Shown here: positions 1 through 4,463 of the stretch, one piece after another
Layout of the letters: every line of letters begins with the position of its first letter
How positions within the stretch are numbered: position 1 is the stretch's first letter
Assembly (NCBI GenBank): GCA_013154135.1
Contig: JAADDB010000328.1
Location: 1 to 6,343 of the forward strand
Source: Chloroflexota bacterium
GTDB taxonomy: Bacteria; Chloroflexota; Anaerolineae; JAADDB01
Reading direction: 5' to 3'
Length of the DNA: 6,343 nt
The notes under the pieces: generated by a model
The model's database searches: none
What the model was told of the DNA's origin: nothing
Seen by the model: the letters and a program-made list of their open reading frames with translations, nothing else
Program-made: the position numbers and the translations under genes

Positions 1-99
1 GGCCGGGCGAAGCCCGGCCGGCCCCCACAAAAAACAGCTGGCCTCTGAGGTGTGGGAACGGGCCAGACGTGTCCCCTTCCTACTCTTCTAGGCCGCCAC
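1..99. repeat. 3' part of a composite hairpin repeat, cut by the window edge
   Basis: The window opens inside a repeat copy. Positions 1-8 (GGCCGGGC) and 12-19 (GCCCGGCC) form a perfect 8-bp stem with a GAA loop. Next comes GGCCCCCACAAAAAACAG, which matches the 3' arm of the third hairpin in the other copies (compare 4121-4140). A variable stem follows: GGCCT at 40-44 pairs with AGGCC at 90-94 around an imperfect inner stem. The copy ends with GCCACATTG, the junction that also precedes the leader TGTCCAA at 3995 and 4154. The 5' half of this copy lies outside the window. No gene is seen here. Confidence 0.6.
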
Positions 100-103
100 A
101 TTG

Positions 104-195
104 TGTCCAAAGTCCAATGAACTGACGGACAAAATTCGGTCGCACCTTGGCGGCGGACGGGCCGAGGAGTAATGAGTAACGATTGACGATTAAAG
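104..195 (+). repeat. Short-type repeat: leader, truncated core and heptamer tract
   Basis: The leader TGTCCAAAGTCCAA (104-117) is identical to 4154-4167. It is followed by a GACGGACAAAATTCGGT-like block and by CCTTGGCGGCGGACGGG. At that point the normal core breaks off and is replaced by a 7-base tract: TAATGAG (170-176), TAACGAT (177-183), TGACGAT (184-190), TAA. The same truncation and tract occur at 6192-6270, so this is a recurring short subtype and not a single random deletion. Confidence 0.7.
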
Positions 196-227
196 GGCTG
201 AATGCCGGGCTGGCGAGAGAAAGTCCC

Positions 228-336
228 CATTGGCCGCGGACGGGCCCGCGCCTCGGTGGGATGCCGGCGTCGTCGCCCCGCACAAAAAACAGTTCGCCCG
301 GGGAAGAAACCTCCAAAGTCTTCTCCCCAACGGGCT
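228..336 (+). repeat. Composite hairpin repeat, copy 1 (third hairpin deleted)
   Basis: The core runs from GGCCGCGGACGGG to CGCCCCGCAC. The second hairpin (253-258 with 262-267) is kept only with G-U type pairs at 253/267, 257/263 and 258/262. The T-run arm of the third hairpin is missing: the sequence passes directly from CGCCCCGCAC into AAAAAACAGTTCGCC. The variable fourth arm is a bulged stem with GCCCG (296-300) against CGGGC (331-335) and GAAGA (303-307) against TCTTC (319-323). Confidence 0.75.
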
Positions 337-351
337 CGGTTCTGTTGAATC

Positions 352-456
352 TAATCGGCGGACAAAACTCGGTTGTACCTCGGCCGCGGACGGGTCCGCG
401 CTTCGGCGGGATGCCGGTGTCGTGGCCCCGAGCATAGCAAGAGTTTTGTGTGGGGG
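352..456 (+). repeat. Composite hairpin repeat, copy 2 (3' end degenerate)
   Basis: The leader block GGCGGACAAAACTCGGTTGT is followed by the core with a perfect first hairpin (GCGGAC, GG, GTCCGC). The second hairpin is 403-408 with 412-417, including two G-U type pairs. The 5' arm of the third hairpin is recognisable as AGAGTTTTGTGTGGG, but the matching A-run arm is absent and unrelated GC-rich sequence follows. The spacing from copy 1, measured at GCGC(C/T)TCGG, is 150 bases. Confidence 0.75.
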
Positions 457-545
457 CACTGTCGGGGCTCCCTGGAGCGGACGGTTTTGGGGGCGTGGAT
501 GTCCCACGGGGGGGCGGGGCCGTCCACCGCGGGGGCAACAGGGCT
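457..545. other. GC-rich palindromes beyond the last gene of the minus-strand cluster
   Basis: This stretch lies directly downstream of the stop codon at 546-548. It contains GCTCC (467-471) with GGAGC (474-478), CGTGG (494-498) with CCACG (504-508), and an outer pair GGACGG (479-484) with CCGTCC (520-525). These could fold at the 3' end of the operon transcript and slow or stop transcription. No run of U follows any of the stems on the minus strand, so this is not a canonical intrinsic terminator. Confidence 0.35.
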
Positions 546-758
546 TTAGAAGTCCACCCGCTCGACGAATGTGTCGCCCCAGTCCCGGACGTATTCTGTA
601 CCCCGCTCCTTGAGCAGGGTCACCACGTCCTTCCCCTGCTCCTGCAGGACCTGCTTCAGCCGCTCCCGTTCCTCTTCGGTCAGGGAAATGGCCACGGTGT
701 AGCCTATCATGGCGCCCAACGCGACCCCGGACAGAAAAGAAAGTTTCTTCCAACCCAT
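546..758 (-). CDS. Small YtxH-like membrane-anchored protein (70 aa)
   Basis: The product has one N-terminal glycine- and alanine-rich hydrophobic segment (about residues 7-25, FLSGVALGAMIGYTVAISL) and a charged, probably helical tail (EEERERLKQVLQEQ and onward). This layout resembles YtxH-type small envelope proteins, which are often annotated as general stress or hypothetical proteins. The resemblance is by architecture, and no catalytic motif is present. The start is well fixed: the Shine-Dalgarno sequence AAGGAGGT (complement of 766-773) lies seven bases before the ATG. The stop of the upstream gene (777-779) is 18 bases away, so the two are almost certainly co-transcribed. This is the last gene of the cluster; repeats follow. 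Confident that it is a gene, not of its function. Confidence 0.78.
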   Translation of the reverse strand: MGWKKLSFLSGVALGAMIGYTVAISLTEEERERLKQVLQEQGKDVVTLLKERGTEYVRDWGDTFVERVDF

Positions 759-776
759 GGGATTGACCTCCTTCCC

Positions 777-1067
777 CTACCCCTCTTTCTTCGACCGGAA
801 CTCCTTGGCCGCCTTCGCGGCGCGGCGCACCGCGGCAAAGGTCTTGGAGACTTTGACCGTGGGGGTCACAACGCTGCGGCTCACGTATTCGGCTGTGCCG
901 CGCACGATTTGAGCGGTTTCTTCCATGTCCCGGACGAGGGGTTCCAACTCGTTGTGGATGGCCCGGACCAGCCGGTAGGTTTGCCAGGCGAGGATGATGA
1001 CCAGGATGCCGACGATAACCGATTCCACTGCTAAGGCGATGATAGCAATATCGCGAATGACCGCCAT
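777..1067 (-). CDS. Single-TM protein with helical cytoplasmic tail, DUF948-like (96 aa)
   Basis: Residues about 7-28 form a clear membrane helix (IAIIALAVESVIVGILVIIL). Beyond it is a long amphipathic region with regular hydrophobic spacing (YRLVRAIHNELEPLVRDMEE) and a basic C-terminus ending in FRSKKEG. A membrane anchor followed by a long helix is the layout of DUF948-type proteins, whose role is poorly known; this match is by pattern only. The start at 1067 is chosen because AGGAGG (complement of 1073-1078) stands five bases upstream, and longer readings would run into the neighbouring gene. It follows the 88-aa membrane protein by 20 bases and precedes the YtxH-like gene by 18, so the three probably form one transcript. 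A function in envelope organisation is possible but not shown. Confidence 0.78.
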   Translation of the reverse strand: MAVIRDIAIIALAVESVIVGILVIILAWQTYRLVRAIHNELEPLVRDMEETAQIVRGTAEYVSRSVVTPTVKVSKTFAAVRRAAKAAKEFRSKKEG

Positions 1068-1087
1068 GCGTGCCTCCTCTAACCGAG

Positions 1088-1354
1088 TTACCTTTTCGGG
1101 CGCTTGCGAATGCCGATGAACAAGAAGATGATCGCGCCTAAAATGCCGTATTCCAGTTGCACAACGCCTATGCGGAAGAGACGAATGGGCGCAAGGGTGG
1201 CTAGCAACTGTCCGACCAGGAAACCCAACACGCCCAGGAGGATGAACCATCCCACCTCCCGGACGGTTCGTGCTTTCCAAAACGCCACACCCGCGCCCAT
1301 GGCCGTCCCGAACAATAGGACGAGTACAAGGCCTGGCCAGGTTACATCTATCAT
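1088..1354 (-). CDS. Small multi-pass membrane protein of unknown function (88 aa)
   Basis: The protein is mostly hydrophobic, with probable membrane segments at about residues 7-25, 35-56 and 67-82, and it ends in a basic stretch (RKRPKR) suggesting a cytoplasmic C-terminus. Glycine-rich helices (GTAMGAGVAF, LLGVLGFLVG) are compatible with tight helix packing, loosely like small GlsB/YeaQ-type proteins, but no family is recognised. The start is the ATG at 1352-1354, which shares bases with the mnmA stop TGA at 1351-1353 (ATGA overlap). AAGGGAG (complement of 1363-1369) sits eight bases upstream, inside the end of mnmA. This arrangement implies translational coupling to mnmA. A longer in-frame reading to 1594 would lie wholly inside mnmA and is not credible. 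Confidence 0.78.
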   Translation of the reverse strand: MIDVTWPGLVLVLLFGTAMGAGVAFWKARTVREVGWFILLGVLGFLVGQLLATLAPIRLFRIGVVQLEYGILGAIIFLFIGIRKRPKR

Positions 1355-2436
1355 ACGTGGAACTCCCTTCGGGCCAAAATTCCCCCGCCCAAACAGACAT
1401 CCCCCTGGTAGAACACGGCACCCTGGCCGGGGGTGATGTCCCGCAGCCGTTCGTCGAAGCGCACGTGCGCACGCGCGCCCTCGAGAGGGGTGATGGTGGC
1501 CCCCGCGTCGTGAGCCCGATATCGGATCTTCACCGTCGCGCGGATGTCCCCCGGAGGGGGATGCCCCGCGATCCAGTGGACTTCCTCCACCCAAGCCTCA
1601 TTATGCCCCAACTCCTCACGGGTGCCCACGATCACCGCGTTCTTCTCCGGGTCCAGGTCGATCACGTACAAAGGCTCCTGAAATGTGAGCCCCAGACCCT
1701 TCCGCTGTCCAATGGTGTAAAAGGGCAGCCCCTGATGGGTCCCCACGACCGTTCCATCCCGACGCATGATGGGCCCGGGGCGGATGGCGCCGTCGGCCCA
1801 TTCCTTGAGAAAGCGACGGTAATCCCCATCCCGCACAAAACAGAGATCCTGGGACTCCGCGCGCGAGGCCGTGGGTAACCCACGCTCGTGGGCCATGGCC
1901 CGCACCTGGGGCTTTGTGTACTCGCCCAGGGGGAAGAGGAGATGGGCTAAGTGCTCCTGGGTTACCATGTACAACACATATGACTGGTCCTTGTGGCGGT
2001 CTACCCCGCGCAGTAACTGATATGTGCCGTCGGGCAGACGGCGGATACGCACGTAATGGCCGGTGGCCAAATAGTCCGCACCCCGCGCGCGGGCGTATTC
2101 GTAGAGAACACCCAGGCGGATGTGACGGTTACATCGCAGACAAGGGTTCGGGGTATAGCCGTGCACATACCGGTCGATGAAATGGTCCACCACAAAGTGC
2201 TTGAAGGGTTCGGCCGCGTCCAGCACGTGGAAGGGGATGCCCAGCATCTCCGCGACCGCGCGCGCGTCTTCCACGGCCTCGGGCGTGCAACACGTGTTCG
2301 TGCCGGTGAGCCCACAAGAGGGCTCGGCCCAAAGCCGCATCATCACCCCTTCGACTTCATATCCCTGTTCCACTAACAACGCCGCGGCAAGGGAGGAATC
2401 CACCCCCCCGCTCATGGCTACGACGACCTTTGTCAT
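1351..2436 (-). CDS. mnmA: tRNA-specific 2-thiouridylase MnmA
   Basis: MnmA makes the 2-thio group on uridine 34 of tRNAs for Lys, Glu and Gln, using ATP to adenylate the base and a persulfide sulfur passed from cysteine desulfurase. The 361-residue length is usual for the family. Visible motifs are the PP-loop SGGVDSS (residues 9-15), the nucleophile region PNPCLRCN with Cys99, the DHKDQSY-type segment (RHKDQSYVLY, 148-156), and the second catalytic Cys199 in ESQDLCFV. The GQRKGLGL segment (243-250) and a C-terminal beta domain ending in LGGGIL complete the protein, so it appears intact and active. The start has a modest ribosome site (AGGTG, complement of 2445-2449) eight bases upstream. 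It lies 104 bases after the deacylase gene and overlaps the following membrane-protein gene by four bases. Confidence 0.97.
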   Translation of the reverse strand: MTKVVVAMSGGVDSSLAAALLVEQGYEVEGVMMRLWAEPSCGLTGTNTCCTPEAVEDARAVAEMLGIPFHVLDAAEPFKHFVVDHFIDRYVHGYTPNPCLRCNRHIRLGVLYEYARARGADYLATGHYVRIRRLPDGTYQLLRGVDRHKDQSYVLYMVTQEHLAHLLFPLGEYTKPQVRAMAHERGLPTASRAESQDLCFVRDGDYRRFLKEWADGAIRPGPIMRRDGTVVGTHQGLPFYTIGQRKGLGLTFQEPLYVIDLDPEKNAVIVGTREELGHNEAWVEEVHWIAGHPPPGDIRATVKIRYRAHDAGATITPLEGARAHVRFDERLRDITPGQGAVFYQGDVCLGGGILARREFHV

Positions 2437-2462
2437 TTCAACTGCACCTGTGACGTAAATGA

Positions 2463-2485
2463 GGGACGATGCACGTGAACGTCCC
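2463..2485. promoter_or_regulatory. Stem-loop in the mnmA leader
   Basis: GGGACG (2463-2468) pairs perfectly with CGTCCC (2480-2485) around an 11-base loop holding the palindrome CACGTG (2472-2477). On the minus strand the stem is followed by TCATTT, a weak T-rich stretch. The stem could therefore be an attenuator or a partial terminator between the deacylase gene and mnmA, or simply a leader structure. No function is shown by sequence alone. Confidence 0.3.
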
Positions 2486-2519
2486 CCCTCGTGAACCTGC
2501 CAACCTAATCGACCGAAGT

Positions 2520-2525
2520 ATCATA
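2520..2525 (-). promoter_or_regulatory. mnmA: Possible -10 box for mnmA
   Basis: The minus strand reads TATGAT, one base from the TATAAT consensus, in the short gap between the deacylase stop and mnmA. No good TTGACA-like -35 lies 16-18 bases upstream, so this is only a candidate. If it is real, mnmA and the small membrane-protein genes could be transcribed independently of the response regulator. Confidence 0.25.
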
Positions 2526-2540
2526 CGCACGGAACGACTT

Positions 2541-3029
2541 TCAGGACCTCTCCCCTTGGGAGACTGCTTCATCGGGCAGCACAGTGGCTTGGGTGACCCG
2601 CACAATCTCCTGGGGCGAGACCCGGAGCATACTGCGCTCATCCCCTCCGCCCCCGTAGACGACCTCCAGGGTCAACACCCGGGGGTGGATGAGGACGGGA
2701 ACGCGGGTTTTGTGTCCGAAGGGAGGCACTCCACCGGGCGGGTATCCGGTGAGTTCCTCCACAGTTTTCCCGTCGGCCAGCTTCACCTTCTTCCGGCCCA
2801 CCCGAAAATAGCGGGCCAACACCCGTTTGTCCACCCGCTCCGGGCCGTTGACAATGAAGAGAACCGGGCGCCCGTCTACCAGGAAGAGGAGGGTTTTGAT
2901 GACGTGCTCGGGTGCGACCCCCAGGGCGCGCGCGGCCGCCTCCACCGTTGGGGTTTCCCCCACGTCGGGGAGGAGGGTGGCATCCACCCGGTGTGTTGCC
3001 AGGAACTGCCGGAGCCCCTCGTGCGACAT
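2541..3029 (-). CDS. YbaK/ProX-type aminoacyl-tRNA deacylase
   Basis: Proteins of this family hydrolyse wrongly charged aminoacyl-tRNA (for example Cys-, Ala- or Ser-tRNA) in trans, protecting translation accuracy. The 162-residue product is a single editing domain of normal length. It shows the invariant lysine in HVIKTLLF (Lys45), the hallmark GYPPGGVPPFGH (95-106) with its conserved glycines, and the C-terminal GGGG turn (126-129) before LRVSPQEIVRVTQA. Which amino acid or tRNA it edits cannot be read from the sequence. Its ATG begins two bases after the response-regulator stop (TAGCCATG), and no strong ribosome site is close, so it is probably translated by coupling to the regulator. The pairing of a tRNA editing enzyme with a response regulator is unexplained. 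Confidence 0.9.
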   Translation of the reverse strand: MSHEGLRQFLATHRVDATLLPDVGETPTVEAAARALGVAPEHVIKTLLFLVDGRPVLFIVNGPERVDKRVLARYFRVGRKKVKLADGKTVEELTGYPPGGVPPFGHKTRVPVLIHPRVLTLEVVYGGGGDERSMLRVSPQEIVRVTQATVLPDEAVSQGERS

Positions 3030-3031
3030 GG

Positions 3032-3766
3032 CTACTGGTTCGAACCCTCGGCTTGTTCGGCCTTCTTGCGCTTGAAGTCCACAAAGCGATAGCCCACGCC
3101 CCGCTCGGTCAGGATGTACTTGGGGTGCGAGGGATCGGGTTCGATCTTCTTGCGCAGGTAGGTGATGTACAGCCGAAGCAGGTGACTGTCATCCCGGTAC
3201 TCGGGCCCCCAGACTTTGGTCAGCAACTGCTCGTGGGTCATGATCCAGCCCGCGTTCTTCACCAGGTGATAGAGCAGGCGGAATTCCGTGGGCCGGAGTT
3301 TGACCAACTTGCCCCGCACCCACACCTCCCGTCGGGCGAAGTCGATCTTCAAATCGTCGTCCACCTCCACCACGTCCGGCAGATGATCGTCGGACTGGGC
3401 GACGCGCCGCAGGACCGCGCGGATGCGGCTGGCCAGCTCCCGCGGGCTGAAGGGTTTGGTCACGTAATCGTCCGCTCCCAAATCCAACCCTCGGATTCGG
3501 TCTTCCTCGTCATCGCGGACGGTCAGCATGATCACCGGGACGTCGGAGAACTCGCGGATGCGCTGGAGCGCCTCGAAGCCGTCCATGCCGGGCATGGCTA
3601 CGTCCAGGATGACCACGTCCGGGAGTTCGTTGCGCACCTTTTCCAAGGCTTCGAACGCGTTTTCCGCTTCGATGACATCGAACCCTTCTGTCTCCAGGTT
3701 CATGCGCACGAAGCGGCGCATGCGGGCTTCATCATCCACAATCAGAACAAGTGGTCGACGTTTCAT
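3032..3766 (-). CDS. OmpR/PhoB-family response regulator
   Basis: This is a 244-residue two-domain regulator that should bind DNA after phosphorylation. The receiver domain (about 5-120) carries the acidic pair Asp11/Asp12, the phosphate-accepting Asp55 in VVILDVAMPG, Thr82, Tyr101 and Lys104 in TKPF, so every residue needed for switching is present. The winged-helix domain (about 130-230) contains LRPTEFRLLYHLV, the recognition-helix region SHLLRLYITYLRKKI and the wing motif ILTERGVGYRF. The start at 3766 is preferred over longer readings because GGGGAG (complement of 3773-3778) lies six bases upstream and MKRRPLVLIVDDE begins the domain exactly as expected. The kinase upstream is on the same strand but about 700 bases away. 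The target genes are unknown. Confidence 0.95.
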   Translation of the reverse strand: MKRRPLVLIVDDEARMRRFVRMNLETEGFDVIEAENAFEALEKVRNELPDVVILDVAMPGMDGFEALQRIREFSDVPVIMLTVRDDEEDRIRGLDLGADDYVTKPFSPRELASRIRAVLRRVAQSDDHLPDVVEVDDDLKIDFARREVWVRGKLVKLRPTEFRLLYHLVKNAGWIMTHEQLLTKVWGPEYRDDSHLLRLYITYLRKKIEPDPSHPKYILTERGVGYRFVDFKRKKAEQAEGSNQ

Positions 3767-3810
3767 GGTTTTCTCCCCTTCTCTTTTCTTCCCACCCAGG
3801 CTATAGAGTG

Positions 3811-3984
3811 ACAAAACGTCGTCGTACCTCGGCCGCGGACGGGTCCGCGCCTCGGCGGGGCGCCGACGTTTTCGCCCCGTGCATAGAGAGAGTTTTTGGT
3901 GGGTGTCGGCCGGCGCCCACAAAAACAGTTTGCCTCAGAGAGAGGGAAAAAGGGAAGCCCTATCCCTTCTCCGCTCTTTTGAGT
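3811..3984 (+). repeat. Composite hairpin repeat, copy 3 (all four stems)
   Basis: The copy begins in ACAAAACGTCGTCGTACC and has a full core: first hairpin GCGGAC-GG-GTCCGC, then second hairpin TCGGCG-GGG-CGCCGA. The third hairpin runs GTTTTTGGTGGG (from about 3892) to CCCACAAAAAC, one base short of perfect. The variable fourth stem includes AAGGGA (3950-3955) with TCCCTT (3963-3968). Its 5' end is only about 45 bases from the response-regulator start, so on the minus strand these hairpins fall in or near the regulator's leader. Confidence 0.8.
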
Positions 3985-3994
3985 TGCCATGTTC

Positions 3995-4146
3995 TGTCCA
4001 ACGTCCAATTATGGCTCGGCTGAACGAACGCCGTCGTACCTCGGCGGCGGACGGGTCCGCGCCTCGGCGGGGCGCCGACGTTCTCGCCCCGTGCCTAGAA
4101 AGAGTTTTTGGTGGGTGGCGGCCAGCCCCCACCAAAAACAGTTTGC
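3995..4146 (+). repeat. Composite hairpin repeat, copy 4 (best preserved)
   Basis: This copy serves as the reference. The leader is TGTCCAA CGTCCAA (3995-4008). The first hairpin is 4047-4052 with 4055-4060 and the second is 4064-4069 with 4073-4078. The third is a perfect 12-bp stem, GTTTTTGGTGGG (4104-4115) with CCCACCAAAAAC (4128-4139), with a small inner TGG/CCA pairing. An alternative pairing, CGGGGCG (4068-4074) with CGCCCCG (4085-4091), would exclude the second hairpin. The core is 212 bases from copy 3. Confidence 0.85.
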
Positions 4147-4153
4147 CACGTAA

Positions 4154-4270
4154 TGTCCAAAGTCCAACGGATTGGCGGACAAAGTTCCGTTGTACCCGGC
4201 GGACGGGTCCGCGCCTCGGCGAGGCGCCGACGTTCTCGCCCCGTGCCACAAAACCGTTCTCTCCGAGAAC
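4154..4270 (+). repeat. Composite hairpin repeat, copy 5 (third hairpin deleted)
   Basis: The leader TGTCCAAAGTCCAA (4154-4167) and GGCGGACAAAGTTCCGTTGT lead into a core with perfect first and second hairpins; the loop of the second changed from GGG to AGG. The T-run arm of the third hairpin is gone, as in copy 1: CGTGCC joins directly to ACAAAACCG. The fourth stem is GTTCTC (4256-4261) with GAGAAC (4265-4270), a perfect 6-bp hairpin. The core is 152 bases from copy 4. Confidence 0.8.
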
Positions 4271-4281
4271 AATCAGCTCAC

Positions 4282-4306
4282 TTACTCGTTACTCGTTACT
4301 CGTTAG
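4282..4306 (-). repeat. Heptamer tract, inverted orientation
   Basis: TTACTCG is repeated exactly three times (4282-4302) and ends in TTAG. It is the reverse complement of the TAACGAG tract at 6239-6252 and related to the one at 170-190. This is the only heptamer tract in the window that is inverted relative to the others. It lies between repeat copies 5 and 6. Confidence 0.75.
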
Positions 4307-4311
4307 ACAAC

Positions 4312-4428
4312 AGATTTTTGCCGCGGATGAGTCCGCGCCTCGGTAGGGCATCTACGTTTTCGCCCTGTGCCAGAAGTGTGTCCTTGGTGAGTGCCGGCCA
4401 GCATCCACCAAGAACCGTTCTCCCAGGC
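4312..4428 (+). repeat. Composite hairpin repeat, copy 6 (diverged)
   Basis: The leader is absent and the copy starts at the core GCCGCGGATGAGTCCGCGCC. The second hairpin retains its fold partly through a compensatory change: the usual C-G pair is T-A at 4344/4350, with two mismatched positions (4341/4353 and 4345/4349). The third hairpin keeps the pairing CTTGGTG with CACCAAG. The copy ends in AAGAACCGTTCTCCC, close to the kinase stop codon at 4464. The core is 124 bases from copy 5. Confidence 0.75.
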
Positions 4429-4463
4429 CCAAACGGCTCGTCGTTCATGTCAAAGTACCGGGC

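Noticed and set aside
80..753. Minus-strand open frames running through the repeat region near the window start
   Set aside because: One overlaps the well-supported 70-aa gene in another frame, and the rest translate repeat sequence and GC-rich palindromes.
2912..3811. Plus-strand open frame of 299 codons opposite the response regulator
   Set aside because: It is antisense to an intact regulator with all key residues, and its translation looks like no known protein.
3763..4346. Several open frames on both strands within the repeats, with recurring peptides such as PRRGPVRG
   Set aside because: The recurring peptides are translations of the DNA repeat itself, the frames shift between copies, and no ribosome sites or domains are present.
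3811..4428. CRISPR array
   Set aside because: Repeat cores are 124-212 bases apart, diverged and internally structured. There are no uniform short spacers and no cas genes in view.
3811..4428. Insertion sequence or MITE with defined ends
   Set aside because: No transposase gene, no clear terminal inverted repeats around the whole module and no visible target-site duplication. A mobile origin remains possible but unsupported.
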